Positions 24,686 to 33,633 are shown, counted from the stretch's first letter. The stretch: DNA of 64,000 bases from CAXXOK01 sp963664595 (GCA_963664595.2 CAXXOK010000010.1:1240001-1304000), one strand, 5' to 3'. Program-made: numbers and translations. Notes: generated by a model not told the origin, from the sequence alone.

Positions 24686-25567
24686 TTACTCGGTCACCAC
24701 AGGATAGCTGGCAGCGGCCCAGCCATTGTTCATGCCGCCGCTCAGGTTGTAGGCTTCGTAGCCCAGCAGCCGGAGGATCGCCACGGTCTGGCTTGCGGTC
24801 TGGCCGGTGTAGCAATGCACGATGATGGTCTCATCCGTGGGCAGCTGGGAAGCAAAGTTCTGCTCCATGCCGGCGCCGTAGGGATTGTTCACAGCACCCT
24901 GAATGTGGCCGGCCGCATAGGCATCCGCCTGACGGACATCATATACAAAGTAGCCGTCCACTTCGCCGTCGATGATGTCGAACAGGTCGGAAGCTTTGAA
25001 GTTGTTGTATTTGAAGGCGGTATCGGCTTTGGAGACCATCTCTTCAAAGTAGGCGGTGATGGCGGCCTGCACGTCGGGATCCACATCATAGGTGTCATCC
25101 GTCAGGGTGGCGACATCGGTGGTGATATAGGCTTCATAGCCTTCGGTCTGGGAAATGCCGTTGTTGAAACCGCTCTGCACGTTGGCGGCATATTTGCCCG
25201 CAACATTCAAAAGCGCGGTGGTCTGGCTTGCGGTCTGGCCGGTGTAGCAGTACACATAAACCGGCACATCATCGGGGATGTTCGCAAGGGCTTCGGGGAT
25301 CGCCATGCCAAAGGGCACGTTCACGGCGCCTTTGAGGTGACCTTCCGCATAGGCATCCGCCTGGCGGACGTCCAGGATCAGCATATCCTCACCTGCATCC
25401 ATCTTGGCAAAAAGATCGGCGGGTTTGATCACCACTTTGGATCCGTCATAATTGGTAAAGTAGGCCATGGCCTTCTCCGCAACCACGGAAGAAACTTCCT
25501 CTGCAAAGGCAACAACGGAAACGGCTACCAGCACAAGGGCAAGCAACAGGGCTATCGATTTTTTCAT
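24686..25567 (-). CDS. Exported tandem rhodanese protein
   Basis: A 293-residue protein with a signal peptide (1-22, cleavage near AFA-EEV) and two rhodanese domains, at about 45-150 and 200-293. Both have the active-site loop CYTGQTAS, with Cys107 and Cys252, so both look active. Rhodaneses move sulfane sulfur from thiosulfate, persulfides or mercaptopyruvate to acceptors. The protein acts outside the membrane. A stretch of 30 bases is identical in the two domains (24785-24814 and 25220-25249). It follows the rhodanese lipoprotein gene by 30 bases and is probably cotranscribed. Confidence 0.92.
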   Translation of the reverse strand: MKKSIALLLALVLVAVSVVAFAEEVSSVVAEKAMAYFTNYDGSKVVIKPADLFAKMDAGEDMLILDVRQADAYAEGHLKGAVNVPFGMAIPEALANIPDDVPVYVYCYTGQTASQTTALLNVAGKYAANVQSGFNNGISQTEGYEAYITTDVATLTDDTYDVDPDVQAAITAYFEEMVSKADTAFKYNNFKASDLFDIIDGEVDGYFVYDVRQADAYAAGHIQGAVNNPYGAGMEQNFASQLPTDETIIVHCYTGQTASQTVAILRLLGYEAYNLSGGMNNGWAAASYPVVTE

Positions 25568-25597
25568 ACGATTTTTCTCCTTTTCATTGTTTGTGTA

Positions 25598-26518
25598 TTA
25601 CGATGCGTCCTTGTTGGTGGGCGCAACAACACCGGAAGGGATATCCACAGGATAGTTGGCATTGGACGACCATTCCAGGTAGGCACCGTCGTAAATCTTC
25701 ATGTTTCTGTAACCTGCGTCATACAGGCGGAGAAACACCTCGGCGGCGCGCATGGAGGTTTGGCAGTACATGATAATGTCGTTCTCGGGTTTGATTCCGT
25801 CCTGCAGGTAGTTGATGCGGGTCGTCTGAATGTTTTTCAGGGTTCCGTCCGCGTAGAAGTTATCATAGTAGTCCACCATAACGGAGGACGGCACCTTGCC
25901 GCTTGCATAATACTCTTCCTGAGTACGGACATCCAGCAGCACCGTGTTCTTGTCGGGCTCGTTGACCTGGTTCAGCACATCCTGCGCGGTGGCAAGCCAT
26001 GTTTCATCCTTGTCGGCGGCCACATACTCAGTGGGGACGATTTCGGGCACCGCGTCCGTCAGCGTATAACCGGCGGCAACGATCGCCTTCAGGCCTCCGT
26101 CCACGACCAGCACATTGTGGTTTTGGTACATCAGCATCGTCCAGAACAAACGCGCGGCGGTCATGTTGTCGGCGTCATACGCTACGATCACCGTATCATT
26201 GCCAATCCCCTTGGCGCTGAGCAGCTTTTGCAGCTTAGACTTGGAGGTCAGCATATTTTTGACCGGGACATTGATCACAATCTCCGATAGCGGGATATTC
26301 ACCGCGCCCTCCACATGGGAAACCGCGTAGTCCTCCTCACTTTGCATATCGACGATTACCGCATTATCCTGTCCGATATAGGTGGAAAGATCCGCGGCAG
26401 GGATGATAATCTTACCGCTTTCTGCGTAGTCGGACGTATTGCAGGCTGTAATCATGCCGGTGGTCAAAACCAAAACCAATAGCACAATAACCGTTTTTAC
26501 AAACCGTTTCAAAGCCAT
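25598..26518 (-). CDS. Rhodanese-family lipoprotein, one domain inactive
   Basis: A 306-residue lipoprotein. Residues 1-25 are a signal peptide ending in the lipobox MITAC, with Cys26 as the lipid anchor. Two rhodanese domains follow. The first (about 40-155) has Asp115 where the catalytic cysteine should be (AYDADNMTA). The second (about 175-300) has Cys252 in MYCQTSMRAAE. An inactive N-terminal and active C-terminal domain is the classical thiosulfate/mercaptopyruvate sulfurtransferase layout, here displayed on the outer face of the membrane. It precedes the other exported rhodanese in one unit. The ATG follows GGAGGAG. Confidence 0.92.
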   Translation of the reverse strand: MALKRFVKTVIVLLVLVLTTGMITACNTSDYAESGKIIIPAADLSTYIGQDNAVIVDMQSEEDYAVSHVEGAVNIPLSEIVINVPVKNMLTSKSKLQKLLSAKGIGNDTVIVAYDADNMTAARLFWTMLMYQNHNVLVVDGGLKAIVAAGYTLTDAVPEIVPTEYVAADKDETWLATAQDVLNQVNEPDKNTVLLDVRTQEEYYASGKVPSSVMVDYYDNFYADGTLKNIQTTRINYLQDGIKPENDIIMYCQTSMRAAEVFLRLYDAGYRNMKIYDGAYLEWSSNANYPVDIPSGVVAPTNKDAS

Positions 26519-26554
26519 TGTGTCTCCTCCATTTCCCTGTTAAACTCCTAAAAT

Positions 26555-26584
26555 ATTATACTTGATTTGGAATTGTTAAGGTAA
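26555..26584 (-). promoter_or_regulatory. Promoter of the rhodanese pair
   Basis: On the minus strand TTACCT (26584-26579), 18 bases, perfect TATAAT (26560-26555), about 37 bases before the lipoprotein ATG. Confidence 0.6.
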
Positions 26585-26640
26585 TAACAATGTTTAATAT
26601 ATCATACTGCTTATTTATGCCGTGATAAGATTCCGTAATA

Positions 26641-26649
26641 TGCTATACT
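26641..26649 (+). promoter_or_regulatory. Extended -10 promoter of the glycosyltransferase gene
   Basis: TGCTATACT is an extended -10 element (TGn plus TATACT) about 50 bases before the coding start. No convincing -35 box is present. Confidence 0.45.
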
Positions 26650-26699
26650 GGTTTTGGCCCCTGTGCCGTTTATAACGCCAAGCAGAAAGGATGAACGCC

Positions 26700-28232
26700 A
26701 TGAGATCCGCGCGGAAGGAAACGCTTTGGGTTTTGGGTTTTCTGCTCGTGTGGTTCGGCCTGAACCTTCTGTTTCTGGCGCGTTATCCGCTGGTGCATTC
26801 CGATGAAAGCTGGCTGGGCGGGCTGACCCGAAACATGATGGCGCAGGGTTCTATGAGCGTAACCGAGCCGTTTTTTGATCTCAAGCCTCGCTATCCGCAC
26901 GCGATCAAGATTCTTTTTCACCTCCTGCAGATGCCCTTTATCGCCCTGCTGGGGTATTCCGTGTTTTCCCTGCGGCTCGTGTCGCTATTGTTTGGCGCGC
27001 TGTCCCTGTATATGGTTTACCGCTGCGCCCGGGAAACGGCTTCCTTTCCGTTATCGATGGCCATCATGGCAGCCCTGTCCGTCAACGGCCAGCTGATCCT
27101 GGCGGCGCACACCGCGCGGCAGGAGATCATCCTGCTGTTTTTGATGCTGTGCCTTTTGCTGGTGCTGCTGCAAAGCAAGGGAGACATCACCCCGCGCATT
27201 GCCGTTACACTGGGCATCCTCACGGGGCTTGGCATCGGGCTGCACCCCAACAGCTTTCTGTTGGCTGTGGGCTGCGGCGGCGCGATGCTTTTGCTCATGC
27301 TTGGCAAGCACCGCTTCGCATGGAAACCGGTTCTGCTGTATTGTGCCATAACGGGAGCTTTTGCGGCTCTCTTTGTGGGCATCAGCCTCTCGTTTGACCG
27401 GCAGTTTGTGCCCCATTGGCTGCGGTATGGGGACACGGAGTTTGATCTGCTGGTGCCTGTTACCGGCAAATTCGGACAGCTGTTTGCTTACCTGCGGCGG
27501 CTGTGGGGCGGCGTCAGCGGCACCTATACGCTGCCCAATCTCAAGCCGCAGCTCATCCTGTGCGCGGTGCTGCCGGTGCTGGGCATTGTGCAGGCGTTGC
27601 GTACCAGGGCTTTTGCGCCACTCTCGGCGTTGGGGATGGCTGGCGGCGCCCTGCTGGGCACCATCCTGATCGGGCGCTACAACCAGCTGAGCGCCATCCT
27701 GTGGATGTTTCCCTGTCTGCTGCTGCTCGCGCCGCTGCTTTCAAACATCAAAGCGTCGGCAGCCGCCGTTCCAGTGCTTGCGGTTGCCTTGGCCGTAGCC
27801 GCCTGCGGCCCGGTCCGCGACGCGTATGCCTGGAATTATGCGGAGTACACCGCGCAAATCAGCGCGTATGTACCGGCGGATATCAAAACGCTGGCCAACC
27901 TGAACACGGGCTTTTACTTTGAAAACGACAAGCTGCTGGATGTGCGCAATCTGACGTATTTAAAGGAAAACAACATGACCTTTGCGCAGTATGTGGAAAG
28001 CCGCGGCATTCAGTCTATCGTATGGTCGGAGGAAATGGATTATCTCTACGATCACCGTCCCAGCTTCAACGTGCTCTACGGCAATCCGCGTTATGTACCC
28101 GAGGTGGAAGCCTATCTGGCGGAGCGCTGTACGCTCGTCGGCTCTTTCGAAAACACCGGGTACGGCCTGCGGCTTACGCAGCTGACGGAGGAGCCCTGCA
28201 TGGTGCGCGTGTACCGCGTTATCCAAAACTAA
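26700..28232 (+). CDS. Membrane glycosyltransferase, family 39 (ArnT/PMT type)
   Basis: A 510-residue protein with about ten membrane segments. The first extracytoplasmic loop has the acidic motif YPLVHSDESWLGGLTRNM, corresponding to the catalytic D/E of GT39 enzymes, and FRLVSLLFGALSLYMVYRCA-like helices follow. Such enzymes transfer a sugar from a polyprenyl-phosphate donor to a lipid, glycan or protein outside the membrane. The C-terminal 130 residues are soluble. ATG 26700 has AAAGG at a suitable nine-base distance. ATG 26691 would overlap that site. The acceptor is unknown, and the link with the rhodanese genes beside it is only positional. Confidence 0.82.
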   Translation: MRSARKETLWVLGFLLVWFGLNLLFLARYPLVHSDESWLGGLTRNMMAQGSMSVTEPFFDLKPRYPHAIKILFHLLQMPFIALLGYSVFSLRLVSLLFGALSLYMVYRCARETASFPLSMAIMAALSVNGQLILAAHTARQEIILLFLMLCLLLVLLQSKGDITPRIAVTLGILTGLGIGLHPNSFLLAVGCGGAMLLLMLGKHRFAWKPVLLYCAITGAFAALFVGISLSFDRQFVPHWLRYGDTEFDLLVPVTGKFGQLFAYLRRLWGGVSGTYTLPNLKPQLILCAVLPVLGIVQALRTRAFAPLSALGMAGGALLGTILIGRYNQLSAILWMFPCLLLLAPLLSNIKASAAAVPVLAVALAVAACGPVRDAYAWNYAEYTAQISAYVPADIKTLANLNTGFYFENDKLLDVRNLTYLKENNMTFAQYVESRGIQSIVWSEEMDYLYDHRPSFNVLYGNPRYVPEVEAYLAERCTLVGSFENTGYGLRLTQLTEEPCMVRVYRVIQN

Positions 28233-28264
28233 ATCATGAATACCGTGAGGATTGCAAGTATCAT

Positions 28265-28335
28265 CGCCGCAGCCGCGTAGTGGAACTGCAGGCATAGTTT
28301 AACTATAGCAGAGTTTCTCGGCAAAGGCTGCGGCG
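28265..28335. terminator. Possible long-loop hairpin after the glycosyltransferase gene
   Basis: Ten-base arms CGCCGCAGCC (28265-28274) and GGCTGCGGCG (28326-28335) are separated by 51 bases and followed by AAAAG. It lies between convergent genes, but the long loop makes a terminator role uncertain. Confidence 0.35.
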
Positions 28336-28374
28336 AAAAGACGAAGCAAAATTGCCGCATTCAAGGTTTACATG

Positions 28375-29079
28375 TTACTCCCTGAGCAATTCCCGCAGAC
28401 GGTCCACGATGTCCGCGCCCCGGTTGTCCATCTCCTCCACAATGCCGTGCGTATCGGCTTTGATCAGGGCGATGCGCGTCGCCAGCGCCGCGGCCTCCTG
28501 CAGATCGTGGGTTACCAGCACCACCGCCGCGCCGGTGGCTTTTTTAAGCGTCCGAAGCGATTCCTGCGCGCTCTCACGGGAGTGGATATCGAGGCTGGAA
28601 AACGGCTCATCCAGCAGCAGCGCCTTGGGCGACAGCGCCATGGCGCGCGCCAGCGCCCCACGCTGCTTCATGCCGCCGGAAAGCTGGTAGGGGTATTTCT
28701 CCTCCGCGCCCTTAAGGCCCATCTCAGCCAGACAGCGCATCGAAAGCGCCCGCGCCTCACCCCGGCCCAGTGCGGGGTTTGTTTTTTTGAGCGCGTATTG
28801 AATGTTCCCGCGCAGCGAAAACCACGGAAACAGTTGATCGAAGCTCTGGAACACCATCATCTTGTCCTTGCCCGGCGCGGGGGACGGCTTCCCGTCCAGC
28901 AGCACGCTGCCGCCATCCGGCGGCAAAAAGCCCGCCAGTATCCGCAGCAGCGTGGTTTTGCCGCAGCCGGAGCGCCCGACAATCGCCAGTGTCTCCCCGC
29001 CGCTCACGGAAAAGCTGATGTCCCGGAGCACTGTTTGCCCGCCGAAGGATTTGGTCAGGCGGTCTGCCGTAAGCATCAT
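28375..29079 (-). CDS. ABC transporter ATPase, SsuB/TauB type
   Basis: A 234-residue ATP-binding protein. Walker A is GRSGCGKTTLL, the Q-loop is FQSFDQLFPWFSLRGN, the signature is LSGGMKQRGALARAMA, Walker B is ALLLDEPFSSLD and the H-loop is VLVTHDLQEAAAL. It powers the importer encoded by the two preceding genes. The start is ATG 29079, which overlaps the permease stop (ATGA) and has AAAGG upstream. It is the last gene of a four-gene unit. Confidence 0.93.
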   Translation of the reverse strand: MMLTADRLTKSFGGQTVLRDISFSVSGGETLAIVGRSGCGKTTLLRILAGFLPPDGGSVLLDGKPSPAPGKDKMMVFQSFDQLFPWFSLRGNIQYALKKTNPALGRGEARALSMRCLAEMGLKGAEEKYPYQLSGGMKQRGALARAMALSPKALLLDEPFSSLDIHSRESAQESLRTLKKATGAAVVLVTHDLQEAAALATRIALIKADTHGIVEEMDNRGADIVDRLRELLRE

Positions 29080-29888
29080 GACACCTTTCCCTCCTCCGCC
29101 GATAGGCTCCACCTGCGCAGCGTTTTTCCTTCCAGCCGCTCAAAGATGAGCCCTTCCACCAGCATGCCGATCACCGCGACCAGCACAATCCCGGCAAACA
29201 AGCCCGCCGTGTTCATCATGGTGCGTTCCTTGTAAATGTACCAGCCCAGTCCGCCTGTCGCGCCGATCGCGCCGAAGATCATCTCCGCGGAAATCAGTGC
29301 GCGCCAGGCCCGCGCCCAGCCGATGCGAAAGCCTGAGAGCAGCTGTGCGAGGGAAGCGGGCAGCAGGATCTCAAGGATAATTCGCACCCGGCTCATGGAA
29401 AAGCTTTGTCCCAGGTCGGTATACAGCGCGGGGGCGTTTTTCATGCCGCTTTGCAGGCTCAGCAGGATAGGCCACAGGCACGCGTGCACAATCACCAGGG
29501 TTACGGCGGGCGTACCGGTGCCAAACCAGATCACGATCAACGGCAGCAACGCCATGCCCGGCAGCGGGTGCGCCAGCACGGTCAGCGTGTCCACCATGCG
29601 GTCGGCAAACGGGCTCAGCCGGGAGGCAATGCCCAGCAGCAAGGCCAGCACCAGGCTGATGCAGAACCCAAGCGCGATAATTCCCAGCGAAAACAGGGTT
29701 TGCAACAGCAGCGTCCCCCCGAAAAATCCGTGATAAAACGCCACCGCCACCTGTTCCACCGGCGGGAGCAACAGCGGTGATATTTGGGTGAGCTTGGCCG
29801 ACGCTTCCCACACGAGCAGCAGCAGCACAAAGAAAAACAAACGGCTGACCCAGCGCTTTTCATAAAACGCGCGCCGCAGAGCCTTCAT
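29076..29888 (-). CDS. ABC transporter permease, SsuC/TauC type
   Basis: A 270-residue membrane protein with six helices and the BPD loop at SFSMSRVRIILEILLPASLA (about 165-185). Residues such as AHPLPGMALLPLIVIWFGTG are characteristic of the sulfonate/nitrate/taurine-type permeases. It overlaps the binding-protein gene by four bases and the ATPase gene by four bases. Confidence 0.92.
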   Translation of the reverse strand: MKALRRAFYEKRWVSRLFFFVLLLLVWEASAKLTQISPLLLPPVEQVAVAFYHGFFGGTLLLQTLFSLGIIALGFCISLVLALLLGIASRLSPFADRMVDTLTVLAHPLPGMALLPLIVIWFGTGTPAVTLVIVHACLWPILLSLQSGMKNAPALYTDLGQSFSMSRVRIILEILLPASLAQLLSGFRIGWARAWRALISAEMIFGAIGATGGLGWYIYKERTMMNTAGLFAGIVLVAVIGMLVEGLIFERLEGKTLRRWSLSAEEGKVS

Positions 29889-30838
29889 GGCGCAACCTCG
29901 GCATCGGGAAACGCATAATCCGCCGCGGTCGGCGCTTGGGATAACAGTCCCATTTCCACCATCGCGGCGGCCAGCTTATCCACTCCACTCAGTGTTTTTC
30001 CGTAAATTGTGCCGTTGTAACTCATCATGCTGTATAACAACTCCGCATCCACCCCATACACGGGCGCCAGCTTTTCGGCGGCGGCCGCAAGATCAGCATT
30101 GATCTCGTTGATGGCGAGGGTCAGGCTCTGCTGAAAGGCATCGTACACCGCACGGTGATCTTGATACAGCCCGGTTTTCGCCACGCCGCAGATAAAGGTG
30201 AACGGCCCGCCCATCACATCCTGCCCCGTCAGGATTTTGTGCATGCCGTTTTGCAGCTCCAGATCGGCATACGGCGGCGTGGTGATATGCAGCACAATCT
30301 CCCCGCCCGCCAGCATCGCGCTCATTGCGTCGGGATGGCTGAGGGAAACCAGCTGTTTATCAAAGCGCTCAGGATCGCCAAACTGCTGCTCGGCGGCCAG
30401 ACATAGTAAAATGTGCTGCGTGCAGCCGGGGCTCAGGATGGCGATGCGGTCGTCCTCCCCAATATCGGAAAGCGACCGGATATCGTCACGGTTGGTGATA
30501 AGGGAAACCTCATTGGCCGAAAGCGCGGAGAACGTTTTCCAGTCCATGCCGGTATCCACGCCCAGCAGCATCGGGCCGATACCCATAAAGCCGATATCGA
30601 TGTTCCCGGCAAGCATCCCCTCACGGATGGCTGTCGGGCCGCCCAGCTGCACCCAATTGATCTCCGTATCGGGCAGGGCCCTCTCCAGTATGCCCTCGTC
30701 CTTCATCACCTGCAGGGGCGCATAGGCAATGCCAAACTGCTCGGCAATGGTCAGGGTTTTCTTTGCACTGCCGCCACAGGACGAAAATAAAAACAGCGCC
30801 GTTACCAGCAGCAGCGGGAGAACCGCTTTCTTCTTCAT
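29885..30838 (-). CDS. ABC transporter substrate-binding lipoprotein, SsuA/NMT1-like
   Basis: A 317-residue binding protein with a lipobox ending at Cys21 (FSSCGGS). The mature protein starts TLTIAEQFGIAYAPLQVM, and EINWVQLGGPTAIREGMLAG is the typical periplasmic-binding fold motif of the SsuA/NMT1/TauA group. Members bind sulfonates, nitrate, thiamine precursors and other small anions. The ligand cannot be told here, although surrounding sulfur genes make a sulfur compound a fair guess. It overlaps the ATP-grasp gene start region by four bases. Confidence 0.88.
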   Translation of the reverse strand: MKKKAVLPLLLVTALFLFSSCGGSAKKTLTIAEQFGIAYAPLQVMKDEGILERALPDTEINWVQLGGPTAIREGMLAGNIDIGFMGIGPMLLGVDTGMDWKTFSALSANEVSLITNRDDIRSLSDIGEDDRIAILSPGCTQHILLCLAAEQQFGDPERFDKQLVSLSHPDAMSAMLAGGEIVLHITTPPYADLELQNGMHKILTGQDVMGGPFTFICGVAKTGLYQDHRAVYDAFQQSLTLAINEINADLAAAAEKLAPVYGVDAELLYSMMSYNGTIYGKTLSGVDKLAAAMVEMGLLSQAPTAADYAFPDAEVAP

Positions 30839-32088
30839 GCTTTTGTTCCTTTCCCGGAATAGGTTCGCGTGATCACCATGGGGTTTCCCCGGTCGTCCAG
30901 CACGCGCAGAGTATCGTAATACCGCTGCACACGCGCGTCCATATCGCCGTTCTGCGTCACCAGCACGCAGTGGCCGAAGCGGGCGGTGGCGTTCTCCGTT
31001 TCGGGTATCACGCTGCCCTCGCTGTAATTATACCCCGCGGAAAGCACACCGGGCAAGGCAAGCAGCGTTTCCACCGGCGTTACGGAGGCCACCGTGCCCG
31101 GCCTGCAGAAGGGCATCTGCACCGATACCTGGCAGCCCGCGCCCCGATGGCCCGCGCTTTCCGGCAAAACAGGCGTAACCGTTTCCCCCAGTGCCAGGCG
31201 GATGACCGCCTCCAGCAAATCAAACCCCGTAACCCAGGGGATGAATACATCCTCAAACGCGCCGCCCACCCTGGCGGATGCCTCGTTGACGATCACGCCG
31301 CGTTCCCCGACCAAAAACTGGATATACAGCGGGCCTTGCGCAACCCCCAGCGCCTGCGCTACTTGATCGGCCATGCGGCAGATCTCCCCCATCCGCTCAC
31401 GGTGAACGCTGGGGTAGCGGTGTGCGGCACAGATGCCGATGTGCAGCGGATCGTCGATCAGCTGACGGTCGGTAAGGGTAAGCGGATATACCCGGCCATG
31501 ATACACAAAAGCGGAAAGCGTAAGCTCGTCGGACGGATAGAAGCTTTCCACCAGCGCCGTATCCTCCCGGGAGAACGAAAGCGTTTCTTCCAGACGTGCC
31601 ATGGCCTCCCGCGCGCTTTGTACCTTGAACACGCCGCGCTGCCCCTGTGAATCCAGCGGTTTGATCACCAGCGGGGTGTGCAGCGCTTCCAGATCCCGCT
31701 CCGCGTCCCCGCGCCGCACAAAAACATGGGGGGCGTTGGAAATGCCTAAGCGGTCAAACGCCCTTTTCATCGCGTATTTATTGGTGGCCTTGCGCGCGGT
31801 TTCCACGGAAATCGGCGACGGCAGCCGCAGCGCCTGCGCCACAAGCGCCGCCGTGAGTACCGGCTGGTCCGAGCCGACGGTAAACACGCCGTCCACCCGA
31901 TGGGTTTTCGCCGCCTGGATGCAAGCCGGTACATCAAACGTGCTCACGCGCTCATGCGCGTCGCACATACCGGCTGCCGGCGGATGGGCCAGATAATCCG
32001 CCAGCACCACGTGGTGCCCCATGTCGGTCAATTTTTTCGCCGCGTTCAGCTGGCATTGCGAGCCTCCCAGCAGCAGCAGTTTTGCCAA
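30835..32088 (-). CDS. ATP-grasp ligase encoded with the ABC importer
   Basis: About 417 residues. A Rossmann-like N-terminal domain (LLLLGGSQCQLNAAKKLTDM, LADYLAHPPA) precedes the ATP-grasp domain at about 100-300. TPLVIKPLDSQGQRGVFKV is the phosphate-binding loop and IVNEASARVGGAFE holds the metal ligands. Enzymes of this kind activate a carboxylate with ATP and join it to an amine or thiol. I chose TTG 32088, which follows GAGGAGG by eight bases and begins just before the first beta strand. An ATG at 32148 is in frame but has no ribosome site. The four-base overlap with the binding-protein gene ties it to the importer. Substrate unknown. Confidence 0.8.
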   Translation of the reverse strand: MAKLLLLGGSQCQLNAAKKLTDMGHHVVLADYLAHPPAAGMCDAHERVSTFDVPACIQAAKTHRVDGVFTVGSDQPVLTAALVAQALRLPSPISVETARKATNKYAMKRAFDRLGISNAPHVFVRRGDAERDLEALHTPLVIKPLDSQGQRGVFKVQSAREAMARLEETLSFSREDTALVESFYPSDELTLSAFVYHGRVYPLTLTDRQLIDDPLHIGICAAHRYPSVHRERMGEICRMADQVAQALGVAQGPLYIQFLVGERGVIVNEASARVGGAFEDVFIPWVTGFDLLEAVIRLALGETVTPVLPESAGHRGAGCQVSVQMPFCRPGTVASVTPVETLLALPGVLSAGYNYSEGSVIPETENATARFGHCVLVTQNGDMDARVQRYYDTLRVLDDRGNPMVITRTYSGKGTKA

Positions 32089-32149
32089 GTGCTTGTCCTC
32101 CTCGGCGTACCATTCGCCCTTATCTATGCCGGATGCAATCTCCGGCATC

Positions 32150-32178
32150 TTGCCTGCGTCTGCCGCCTATGATACAAT
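32150..32178 (+). promoter_or_regulatory. Promoter of the TusA-like gene at 32310
   Basis: TTGCCT (32150-32155), 17 bases, TACAAT (32173-32178) read rightwards from inside the region upstream of the ATP-grasp gene. Confidence 0.5.
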
Positions 32179-32309
32179 TCACACATCAAACAATGTTGGC
32201 CCGCCCCCTGCGGGGCATTTTCCCGCGACAGCCGTCAGCAAAGCGCACAGCACGTATCAGGCTGGCATGCACAGGAGACGGGCAAGGATACTTCACAGGA
32301 GGTGATCGC

Positions 32310-32537
32310 ATGCACCGGGTGGAATGCCTGGGGGATTTGTGCCCGCTGCCGCTGATGAAGCTGCTGCAATGCAGAGAACAGCTCAGCCACGGAGAGCACG
32401 TGATGATGGTAACCGATCACAGCTGCACCTGCCAATCCATTCTATCATATTGTCAAAAACAAAATTACCATACGCTGATCAACGAACCCATTCCCGGTAT
32501 TTGGGAAATCACGGTTTTTCAGGATACCAACGCCTGA
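32310..32537 (+). CDS. TusA-like sulfur carrier protein
   Basis: A 75-residue TusA/SirA-family protein. The sulfur-carrying cysteine is in the CPxP motif of CLGDLCPLPLMKL, and a second pair of cysteines follows in DHSCTCQSI, as in YedF/YeeD-type members. TusA proteins accept persulfide sulfur from a sulfurtransferase and pass it on. The ATG follows AGGAGG by seven bases. Longer frames reaching back to 32082 lie inside the divergent ATP-grasp gene and are not supported. The gene converges on the LysR gene with only 15 bases between them. Confidence 0.9.
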   Translation: MHRVECLGDLCPLPLMKLLQCREQLSHGEHVMMVTDHSCTCQSILSYCQKQNYHTLINEPIPGIWEITVFQDTNA

Positions 32538-32552
32538 GTCTTTTTCAGCCGC

Positions 32553-33452
32553 TCAGCAAATGGTGGTCGGCACCATATTTTCAAAATATTTCTTTACAGT
32601 GGACATCTGATAATTGTTGTTTTCCGCCTTATGCTTGTAGATGATGGACACATCATACCGAAGGCAGAAATCTTCCGTATCCACAATTTTCAATTGCTGG
32701 AGATAGATTTCTTTTTTCACGGCCATATAGGGCAGAAAGGAAAGCCCGTTCCGGCCGATAACCATGGATTTGACAGATTCTGTGGTATCCAGATGGTAGG
32801 AAATGTTGAAATCCTCCATCGCGTAGCCCATGCCCTTCATTTGATTGGCAATCATGCGGTAGGAGGAATAGTTTTCATCCAGCAGCACCAGCGGATGGCT
32901 TTTCAGCGCCTCCAGGGACAGGCTGGGCCGCACGTTGTAATCCGTGGCCGCCACCAGAACAATCTGGTCGGAAAACACGTTGCGGCAATAGAGGCCCGGA
33001 TCGTCCGTCTCCCCTACGATAAAGCCGATATCCGCCTGGTTTTCCATCACATGGCGGATGACCTCGCGCGAGGGCATGGACGACAGCGTGAACGTATAGC
33101 CCGGAAACCGCTCCTTGGCCTTGACCAGCGAACAGGGAATCGCATAATTGGCGGCTACCTGGGTTGCCACCACACGGCAGGTTTCGCTATGGTTGCGAAG
33201 GTTATTAAGCTCCTCCAGAAACTGATTGTACGTAAAAATCAGCTGTGCGGCATAACGCTGGGTAATCAGCCCCGCGTCGGTAAGCTGTATGCCCCGGTTG
33301 CTGCGTTCAAACAGCTTGCATCCCAGCGTATCTTCAATTTTTTGCATCTGCAGGCTCAGCGCAGGCTGCGAAATATGGGATACGCCGGCGACCTTGGATA
33401 TGCTCTTCTCCTCCGCGATCTTCAGGAACAGGTTCAGGTGTTCCAATTGCAT
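32553..33452 (-). CDS. LysR-family transcriptional regulator
   Basis: A 299-residue LysR protein. The N-terminal winged helix (about 1-65) reads LNLFLKIAEEKSISKVAGVS and ISQPALSLQMQKIEDTLGC. The effector domain follows, with RVVATQVAANYAIPCSLVKA at its first strand. The HTH and domain layout are close to CysL/CbbR-type regulators. It is divergent from the YeeE-TusA-YeeE genes at 33694, so regulation of that unit in response to a sulfur or redox metabolite is likely. The ATG has GAGGAGA upstream. Confidence 0.93.
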   Translation of the reverse strand: MQLEHLNLFLKIAEEKSISKVAGVSHISQPALSLQMQKIEDTLGCKLFERSNRGIQLTDAGLITQRYAAQLIFTYNQFLEELNNLRNHSETCRVVATQVAANYAIPCSLVKAKERFPGYTFTLSSMPSREVIRHVMENQADIGFIVGETDDPGLYCRNVFSDQIVLVAATDYNVRPSLSLEALKSHPLVLLDENYSSYRMIANQMKGMGYAMEDFNISYHLDTTESVKSMVIGRNGLSFLPYMAVKKEIYLQQLKIVDTEDFCLRYDVSIIYKHKAENNNYQMSTVKKYFENMVPTTIC

Positions 33453-33624
33453 GTCGGTTTCTCCTCCCCGTGTTCTGCCGTAAAATGGAATAATATAGGT
33501 TGATATTCCATTAGTTTTTATTATACCACCTAATCACTTTGCCATCAACGTTGCTTATACTAGATTGTGATAAAATTGTCTAATGCAACACAAGGAACTT
33601 CAATGCTGCATTGTCAAACCCGCA

Positions 33625-33633
33625 TGTTATAAT
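33625..33633 (+). promoter_or_regulatory. Extended -10 promoter of the YeeE-TusA unit
   Basis: TGTTATAAT is an extended -10 element with a perfect TATAAT (33628-33633), about 60 bases before the first YeeE gene. No -35 box is well spaced, which fits an activator-dependent promoter beside a LysR gene. Confidence 0.5.

Noticed and set aside
24587..26290. 567-codon plus-strand frame over the rhodanese genes
   Set aside because: Low-complexity Gly/Val/His composition and opposite to two genes with signal peptides and active-site motifs.
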